Assembly: GCA_937899785.1 (NCBI GenBank)
Contig: CALCCG010000183.1
Coordinates: 33,733 to 97,732, forward strand
Source: an uncultured Erythrobacter sp.
GTDB taxonomy: Bacteria; Pseudomonadota; Alphaproteobacteria; Sphingomonadales; Sphingomonadaceae
DNA length: 64,000 bases
Direction of reading: 5' to 3'
Shown here one piece after another: positions 57,997 through 64,000 of this stretch (position 1 is the stretch's first letter; each line of letters starts with the position of its first letter). The position numbers were made by a program, and so were the translations under genes. The notes under the pieces are model-generated. The model saw only the letters and a program-made list of their open reading frames with translations, was not told where the DNA came from and searched no databases.

Positions 57997-58889
57997 TCGA
58001 CGACGCCTCGTCGCAGAGCTGCTCATTGCCCGAAGCGATCGAGGCGCTGGCGGATCTCGGCTTTGACCCATACGATGAAGGCTCGACGCTGGAGGCTGCC
58101 GCGTGGCTCAAACGTCTGACCAACAACCGGGAATTCCTCAGCCGATTGCTCATAGATCGCCTGGCTGGCCGGGTTGGTGGCGGGAGCGGGATGGCGCTGG
58201 AAAGCGGGTACGGGCCACAAGCGATAGTCTTGAGCGGCCTGCGAGGTTCCATGTTCTTGCGCGCGAACATCTGGCCCGCTGAACAAGATCTTTGCTTTCA
58301 GACAAGCGGCGCGGCGAACTTCGTTTACGGGGTTCCGCACGATCACAATTTCAGCTTTCTCACCAGCGGTTATTGCGGGCCAGGCTATCGCAGCGACTAT
58401 TTCGAATACGACTATGAAGAGGTAGTCGGCTATCCTGGTGAGCCAGCAGGTCTTCGGTTTATTGAACGCAGCGCGCTTCATGAGGGCAAGCTCATGCTCT
58501 ACCGCGCGCATGTTGATGTCCATTCACAGCTCCCGCCCGAGGCGTTGTCGGTTTCTCTTAACGTTATGCACGTTGACCCGGCGCAAGCGTGGTTTGATCA
58601 ATACGGATTTGATTTGGAACGCGGCGAGATCAGCCGGGTGCTTAGCCCCAACGCAACTGAGGCTTTTCTGCGCGTAGCGGTCGCGAACGCCACGGACGAA
58701 GCGCTTGACTACGCCGAGTGGGTTGGCGCGCATCACCCAAGCGAGCGGTTGCGGTTGGCAAGCTACGAGGCGCGTGCAGCTCTGGGAGATGAAGCAGAGC
58801 AAGACGCGCTGTGGCGCGAGAGCGAAGCGAGTGGAAGCCGTATGGTCGCCGCGATTGCAACGCGTCGCCGAGCGGCCATAACGGGTTAG
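57984..58889 (+). CDS. Uncharacterised cupin-like protein with PHDH motif, candidate metal-dependent modifying enzyme
   Basis: 301 aa; FVYGVPHDHNFSFLTSGYCGPGYRSDYFEYDYEEV...YRAHVDVHSQLPPEAL. Confidence 0.75.
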   Translation: MPLLIDDASSQSCSLPEAIEALADLGFDPYDEGSTLEAAAWLKRLTNNREFLSRLLIDRLAGRVGGGSGMALESGYGPQAIVLSGLRGSMFLRANIWPAEQDLCFQTSGAANFVYGVPHDHNFSFLTSGYCGPGYRSDYFEYDYEEVVGYPGEPAGLRFIERSALHEGKLMLYRAHVDVHSQLPPEALSVSLNVMHVDPAQAWFDQYGFDLERGEISRVLSPNATEAFLRVAVANATDEALDYAEWVGAHHPSERLRLASYEARAALGDEAEQDALWRESEASGSRMVAAIATRRRAAITG

Positions 58890-59440
58890 ATCGTTCCACC
58901 TGCGAGCCGGTCGATCGCGCCTTGCAGGATTACAGCCGCGGCGTGGGCATCGATCGCCTCGGCGCGTTTGGCTCGGCTCATGTCTTGCGCGATCATCGCG
59001 CTCTCGGCGCTCGCAGTGGACCAGCGTTCATCCCACAAGAGCACAGGAAGCCCAAAAGCTTGAGAACAGTTGCCGGCAAAGGCGCGGCTCGCTTGCGCAC
59101 GCGGGCCTTCGCTGCCGTCCATGTTGCGTGGCAGACCCAGGACGATACCCACAACGCTGCGCTCAGTGATCAGCGCAGCCAGGCGGTCGCGATCACGGCT
59201 CCATTTGCCGCGGCCCAAAGTCTTGCCCGCGCTCGCAAAGCGCCACCCTGCGTCACACAAGGCGGTGCCGATCGTCTTCGTGCCAAGGTCAAGGCCAAGC
59301 AGGACGCCACCGTCTGGCAGCGCCTCGGCAAAATCAATCGCACTCTTGGCAATCAGGGCGCAGCGCTCGGTTCGGAGGGCATGGCTGTGCCCGCCATCGA
59401 GAGCGCTCGCCGCGCCACGTCGGCCTGTGTGTTGGCCCAA
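58886..59440 (-). CDS. ruvX: Holliday junction resolvase-like YqgF/RuvX
   Basis: LLGLDLGTKTIGTALCD...GLPRNMDGSEGPRA...LLWDERWSTASAE; true start probably nearer 59356. Confidence 0.92.
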   Translation of the reverse strand: MGQHTGRRGAASALDGGHSHALRTERCALIAKSAIDFAEALPDGGVLLGLDLGTKTIGTALCDAGWRFASAGKTLGRGKWSRDRDRLAALITERSVVGIVLGLPRNMDGSEGPRAQASRAFAGNCSQAFGLPVLLWDERWSTASAESAMIAQDMSRAKRAEAIDAHAAAVILQGAIDRLAGGTI

Positions 59441-60585
59441 AACAGCGGGATATCATACACATGATAATTGTTGCCCGGCAGCACAAAGGGCCCGAGTTCC
59501 GGCGGGTCACCGATAAGCAGAATCCCCCGTTCATCGCATCGTGCGGGAACAGCGGCGGGCACAAGCTCGCCGTCGGATATGCTCTCATCGGGCACCAAAG
59601 TGCCGAGATTAGCGCTTGCAACGGCCGACCCGCCAAAGGCTCCGGTAAGCGGGTTGGAACACAAAATCTGGCTATCGCCGCGTGGCTCCCCGTCGAAGCC
59701 CACTGATGATGCGTAGGTCTCCATTAGTAGGGAGGGCTCGGCAGGCTCGGCAAAGCTCGACCAAGAAATAAGGCACCTGGTTTGCGCGGCGGTGGCGCAA
59801 GCGGGAAGTCCTATGGCTGGCAGATCATGATCAATCGAAACGGGCCAGCCGATCGCGTAGGCGGCAATCAAGCGCTCTCCCATTGGACCAGGCATCACTT
59901 CTTCGCGCAACAACCGAAGGAGATGAAGCGAGCCTTGGCTATGCCCCGCGAGCACAACCGGCGTGTCATCGTCGAGAGACTCTGCAAAGTAGCGATAAGC
60001 CTGCAAAACGTCAGCGTAGGCGGCATCAATGGCGTCCTGCGCTTCGGGTTGATCCGTCATGAACGCTCCCATGGTCGCCTGACGATATCGCGGAGCCCAG
60101 ATCTGCGACGCAGAGTTGAAGGCGCTGGCCATTCCGCGGACATAGGTGCGCGCAAGATTATCCGCCTCCGCGCCACCTTCCGGCGCAACGGCCGCGTTCC
60201 AATCATCGCGGCTCAGATAGCTGGTCGGGTGGACGAAGAAGACTGCGAAGTCGGGTGCATCGGGAGCCTTACCTTGTTCTCCTTGGGTCTTTGGCTCAAC
60301 GGAGGGTTCGGGGTCATCGGGTGACGAAGGGTCAGGCGCGGGCGATGCCAAAGGTGCGTAGGCTGGCTGCCAGCGGGCGGGGTCCTTTAGTCCCATTCCA
60401 GGACGAGAGATCCATAAAGCGGGATCATCATAGGCGCTATCTTCCAGCGGCTCTTGCGCAACGAACTCAGCTGATGGCACAAAGGTTGCCTTCATTATTT
60501 CGTCGCGAAACAGCTCAAAGGCGATCCCAGCGAGAAACACAAGCAAAATGCAAAAGGCAATAAAATACAGAAACTTCTTGGCCAT
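59353..60585 (-). CDS. DUF3089-family alpha/beta hydrolase
   Basis: DFAVFFVHPTSYLS; VVLAGHSQGSLHLLRLL; N-terminal TM segment. Confidence 0.88.
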   Translation of the reverse strand: MAKKFLYFIAFCILLVFLAGIAFELFRDEIMKATFVPSAEFVAQEPLEDSAYDDPALWISRPGMGLKDPARWQPAYAPLASPAPDPSSPDDPEPSVEPKTQGEQGKAPDAPDFAVFFVHPTSYLSRDDWNAAVAPEGGAEADNLARTYVRGMASAFNSASQIWAPRYRQATMGAFMTDQPEAQDAIDAAYADVLQAYRYFAESLDDDTPVVLAGHSQGSLHLLRLLREEVMPGPMGERLIAAYAIGWPVSIDHDLPAIGLPACATAAQTRCLISWSSFAEPAEPSLLMETYASSVGFDGEPRGDSQILCSNPLTGAFGGSAVASANLGTLVPDESISDGELVPAAVPARCDERGILLIGDPPELGPFVLPGNNYHVYDIPLFWANTQADVARRALSMAGTAMPSEPSAAP

Positions 60586-60626
60586 GGGCTGCCTTTCTTA
60601 TCCCCTTGGTTGGAAGCGATTTGAGG

Positions 60627-61643
60627 TCAGCGGTCAGTCCCGTCTGCCTCTGACATCGTGGGCCGAAGCGTGCTCCAGGCGCGATCTCCGCGAAGGCTGG
60701 TATACCAGCTCACCGGGTTCCAGGTCGTCGAGCCATCGAGGCTGAACGTAATAAACTCGGCGCGTCCCCCAACATTCTCGAGCGGGATCGATCCACCAAG
60801 GCCGCGATCTTCAGCGCTGGCGCGGCTGTCTGCGCTTTCATCGCGGTTGTCTCCCATCACAAAAACGTGGCCTTCTGGCACGGTGACAGGTCCGAAATTG
60901 TCGAGGCCCTGATTGCGATGATCGATGATGAGGTAGGAAGCGCCGTTTGGGAGCGTCTCGCGATAAGTGGGAAGCTCGTAAAATTCTTCTCCGGACGGTT
61001 CGCGATCCCGAAAGCCAGTGAAGCTGGAAAGGCAGGGGATGCCTTGGCATAACAGTTCTGGCTCGAATGGGATGCGAACGGCGGGAACCACTTCGCGTTT
61101 GACCATCGTCCCGTTAAGAATGATCCGCCCTTCGCGCACTTGGATCGTGTCACCCGGCAAGGCCACAACGCGCTTGATGTAGTCTTCGTTGCGGGTTGGA
61201 TGCACGGGTATCACGATATCGCCGTATTCAGGCGTCGCCTCCCATACACGCCATGTGCCGCGCGGGAGCATGTGAAAGCTCGCTGAGGCCCACGACCAAC
61301 CATAAGGGTACTTGCTGACCACCAAGCGATCGCCAACATGCAGTGTCGGCATCATCGATGTCGATGGGATGTAAAACGGCTTCGCAACAAGGCTATGGAA
61401 CGCCAGCACGGCAAGAAGCATCAGCGCCAGTCCGCGCATCTCCGCGAGCCAATCAACCTTCTCGTCCTTGCCGGCCTTATCGTACGCCTCATTCTTCAGC
61501 GCGGCGGCGCCATTGTCCTCAGCCCCCTCGAGCTGCGAATCGGCGGGCGTGTCAGTATCCTGGGAGGATTCGGGGATCTTGGTCTGGCTCAAGGTCTTCT
61601 TTTCGATTGGGTCAGGGCTTGGGCAAGGCTTCGATGACAACAA
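60627..61643 (-). CDS. lepB: Signal peptidase I
   Basis: [40 protein letters not shown]; true start may be internal. Confidence 0.95.
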   Translation of the reverse strand: MLSSKPCPSPDPIEKKTLSQTKIPESSQDTDTPADSQLEGAEDNGAAALKNEAYDKAGKDEKVDWLAEMRGLALMLLAVLAFHSLVAKPFYIPSTSMMPTLHVGDRLVVSKYPYGWSWASASFHMLPRGTWRVWEATPEYGDIVIPVHPTRNEDYIKRVVALPGDTIQVREGRIILNGTMVKREVVPAVRIPFEPELLCQGIPCLSSFTGFRDREPSGEEFYELPTYRETLPNGASYLIIDHRNQGLDNFGPVTVPEGHVFVMGDNRDESADSRASAEDRGLGGSIPLENVGGRAEFITFSLDGSTTWNPVSWYTSLRGDRAWSTLRPTMSEADGTDR

Positions 61644-62016
61644 AGGCCTGCGCCCACGGATGATCGTCGGTTAGGGTCAGATGAATGTGCGCGTCATGCC
61701 CGGCGGGAGTTATTTCTTCAAGCCGCTTAGCCGCTCCGCCAAAGAGCGCAAGGGTGGGAGCCCCCGATGGAGCGTTGACGACGCCAATGTCTTTCATGAA
61801 GACACCGCGTCGAAAACCGGTGCCCACAGCCTTGCTGAAGGCCTCCTTCGCGGCGAAGCGCTTCGCGTAGGTTCCTGCGATTGTGTAAGGGCGGCGGCGA
61901 GCCTTGGCGCGCTCGGCTTCCGTGAAGACACGGTTTTCGAAGCGTTCGCCAAAGCGATCGAGCGAATTGGCGATGCGGTCGATATTGCAAAGGTCAGAGC
62001 CGAGGCCGATGATCAT
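61612..62016 (-). CDS. acpS: Holo-[acyl-carrier-protein] synthase
   Basis: [15 protein letters not shown]...[18 protein letters not shown]. Confidence 0.96.
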   Translation of the reverse strand: MIIGLGSDLCNIDRIANSLDRFGERFENRVFTEAERAKARRRPYTIAGTYAKRFAAKEAFSKAVGTGFRRGVFMKDIGVVNAPSGAPTLALFGGAAKRLEEITPAGHDAHIHLTLTDDHPWAQAFVVIEALPKP

Positions 62017-62031
62017 TATAGCTTTCTCCGG

Positions 62032-62319
62032 TCAGTCGCCGCGCGTGAGCAGGCCGATGAGCAGCAGGAACGCGATGGTGTGAAGCATCACCTGGCTCTT
62101 AAACAGCGGGTGCGCCAGATCACCATGGGCAAAGCGTAGCGCGCCGACATAGCCGAACATCTGAAGCACAACCCAACCTGCGGCGAAGGGCAGCAGCACG
62201 CCGCTCGCAAAGGCGTAACCCAAAAGGCCAATCGCAGTCAGGAACAAGGCCGCCGCCGCGCCAGCCCAGCGGGTTTGCTCTTTGGTCAGCTCCGGTGCGT
62301 TCTCAGGCGAGGTGTTCAT
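62032..62319 (-). CDS. Small membrane protein of unknown function
   Basis: 95 aa with three TM segments between pdxJ and acpS; overlaps pdxJ by 4 nt. Confidence 0.75.
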   Translation of the reverse strand: MNTSPENAPELTKEQTRWAGAAAALFLTAIGLLGYAFASGVLLPFAAGWVVLQMFGYVGALRFAHGDLAHPLFKSQVMLHTIAFLLLIGLLTRGD

Positions 62320-63071
62320 CGCGCGGCGTCCATCAGATCACGCATCCTACCGATGGCGCCCTCAAGCCCGATAAACACCGCTTCGCCGATCAGATAGTGC
62401 CCGATGTTAAGCTCGGCGATCTGCGGGATAGCCGCAATCGGCTGGACGTTCTCAAAGGTGAGGCCGTGGCCGGCATGCGGCTCAATGCCGTTCTTGGCGG
62501 CGAGCGCGGCCATATCGGAAATGCGCTTCATCTCGCTCGCGACTTTCTTGCTATCGCCATCAAGGAAGGCGTGCGCGTATTCGCCGGTATGGAATTCGAC
62601 GACGGGCGCCCCCAGACGCAGGGCGGCGTCCAGCTGTCGCTCGGTCGCCTCGATGAACAGCGAAACCCGTATATCCGCCTCGCGCAATTGCTCGACAATC
62701 GGGACGAGCGAATTGTGCAGACCCGCCGCGTCGAGCCCGCCTTCGGTGGTGCGCTCCTCGCGCTTTTCCGGCACGATGCAGGCCGCGTGCGGTTTGTGGC
62801 GCAACGCAATTTCCAGCATTTCGGGCGTTGCCGCCATTTCCAGATTGAGCGGCAGATCGGTCGCGCTCTGAATGCGGGCCAGGTCTTCATCGCGGATATG
62901 GCGGCGGTCTTCGCGCAGATGCGCGGTGATGCCATCGCCGCCCACGCTCGCGACAATCTGGGCCGCGCGCACCGGATCGGGATGATCCCCGCCGCGCGCG
63001 TTACGGATGGTGGCGACGTGATCGATGTTGACGCCCAATCGCAGGGGAGCGATCATCCCTGGTCCCCACAC
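62316..63071 (-). CDS. pdxJ: Pyridoxine 5'-phosphate synthase
   Basis: LRLGVNIDHVATIRNARGGDHPDPVRAA; VEFHTGEYAHAF. Confidence 0.97.
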   Translation of the reverse strand: MWGPGMIAPLRLGVNIDHVATIRNARGGDHPDPVRAAQIVASVGGDGITAHLREDRRHIRDEDLARIQSATDLPLNLEMAATPEMLEIALRHKPHAACIVPEKREERTTEGGLDAAGLHNSLVPIVEQLREADIRVSLFIEATERQLDAALRLGAPVVEFHTGEYAHAFLDGDSKKVASEMKRISDMAALAAKNGIEPHAGHGLTFENVQPIAAIPQIAELNIGHYLIGEAVFIGLEGAIGRMRDLMDAAR

Positions 63072-64000
63072 GCCAGCGTGCCGACTGCCTCGAACAGCGG
63101 GCCGCTTTGCATCCAGATATCGCCAAATTCGAAACCGCTTTTGGCGGTGGCGAAGGCCATGGATCGGCCCAGTTCCGGCAACATGATGTTTTCCAATTGA
63201 TAGCGGCCAATGCCGCCCTTGCGCTGCGACACCTTTATTGGGGTGGGGCAGGCGGGGTGTTCGACTTCGAAGACCCAGTGGCCCAGCGCCATATAGCCCA
63301 GTTTGGGATTGCCCTGCCAGAAGGCGGCTCGCGCGCGCCCGCTGGCGATGTCATCCTCATACGCCTTCATGCGCGCCCAGTTCAGGAAAATGAGTTTTTC
63401 GAGCGACCCGCCGAGCGCGGCCGAGGCGCCATAGGCGGGAATGGTGGAGGCTTCGGGACCCCTCGTGAGCTCATAAAAGGTCGACGCGTTGTCCGCCGTG
63501 ATTGCAAAAACAGTCCCGCTCTTGTGCTCGGATGCGGTCAGAAGATACTGCCACTCTTCGAAGCTCAGCTCGTCAAACGCGGCGCCAAGCACGATGTAGT
63601 CGCAATTGTTGTAGGTCCAGCCTTCCGCTGGTGGAGCGGAGCGCCCCTTCATGCACCATTCGAGGCCGTGTTCGCCCGGCTTGTTGTAAAAGTCGGGCCA
63701 TGTGTTCGCGCCGGTCGGCGTTTCTTCGGGATTGCGCAGGCCGCTGCGATGTTGAAGCAGCTGCCGGATCGTGGGGATGGCGCCGTCAGACGCCTTAAAC
63801 CCTTGCACAAATTCGGAAATCGGTGTGTCGAGCGAATATCCGCCCGCGTCGAGCTCGTCGACCATTTTGGCGGCGAGGATCTGTTTGGTGACCGAGGCGA
63901 ACGGCCAAAGCAGGCGGTCCTGGTCAAATGCTCCCAAGCCTTCGGCTGCAAGATCAGGGCTGACCGCGTTGACCATCAACAGGCCGCCCATATCGACAAT
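63053..64000 (-). CDS. Beta-lactamase-family serine hydrolase, N-terminus beyond window
   Basis: FASVTKQILAAKMVDELDAGGYSLDTPISEF; LLQHRSGLRNP; frame open to window edge. Confidence 0.87.
   Translation of the reverse strand: MVDMGGLLMVNAVSPDLAAEGLGAFDQDRLLWPFASVTKQILAAKMVDELDAGGYSLDTPISEFVQGFKASDGAIPTIRQLLQHRSGLRNPEETPTGANTWPDFYNKPGEHGLEWCMKGRSAPPAEGWTYNNCDYIVLGAAFDELSFEEWQYLLTASEHKSGTVFAITADNASTFYELTRGPEASTIPAYGASAALGGSLEKLIFLNWARMKAYEDDIASGRARAAFWQGNPKLGYMALGHWVFEVEHPACPTPIKVSQRKGGIGRYQLENIMLPELGRSMAFATAKSGFEFGDIWMQSGPLFEAVGTLACGDQG

Noticed and set aside
60627-63071. pdxJ-acpS-lepB order without rnc-era directly following
   Set aside because: rnc/era may lie elsewhere; operon order varies, so this is not notable without genome context
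1-64000. Mobile elements, prophage or CRISPR arrays
   Set aside because: No transposase, integrase, phage structural gene or regularly spaced direct repeat array was seen

Overview
The window reads as chromosomal, GC-rich alphaproteobacterial DNA. Gene content and order suggest Sphingomonadales/Erythrobacteraceae; this is an inference, with no database search. It is almost fully coding. Recognisable genes include glmS, purQ/purS/purC, yacG, maf, infA, uvrC, hppA, thiL, nusB, hisD, hisG, bolA, cobS, a bifunctional PBP, ruvX, lepB, acpS and pdxJ. Also present are one tRNA-Phe(GAA), two TonB-dependent receptors, two GGDEF/EAL proteins, a nickel superoxide dismutase operon (sodN/sodX), a wax ester synthase/DGAT, a carotenoid oxygenase and an amphi-Trp protein. 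No transposase, integrase, CRISPR array or rRNA was seen. The most interesting locus is a compact three-gene cassette at 56822-58889. It has a 52-aa precursor-like peptide that is absent from the supplied ORF track, a protein with HEAT-like repeats, and a PHDH-motif cupin-like protein. It is a candidate undescribed RiPP-like (peptide-modifying) system. Other notable items are a duplicated C-x59-C domain inside Gly/Pro-rich linkers in a TonB receptor, a 10-codon micro-ORF (MRSIWDWIFA) ahead of a strong hairpin, and a small His-rich membrane protein leading the Ni-SOD operon.
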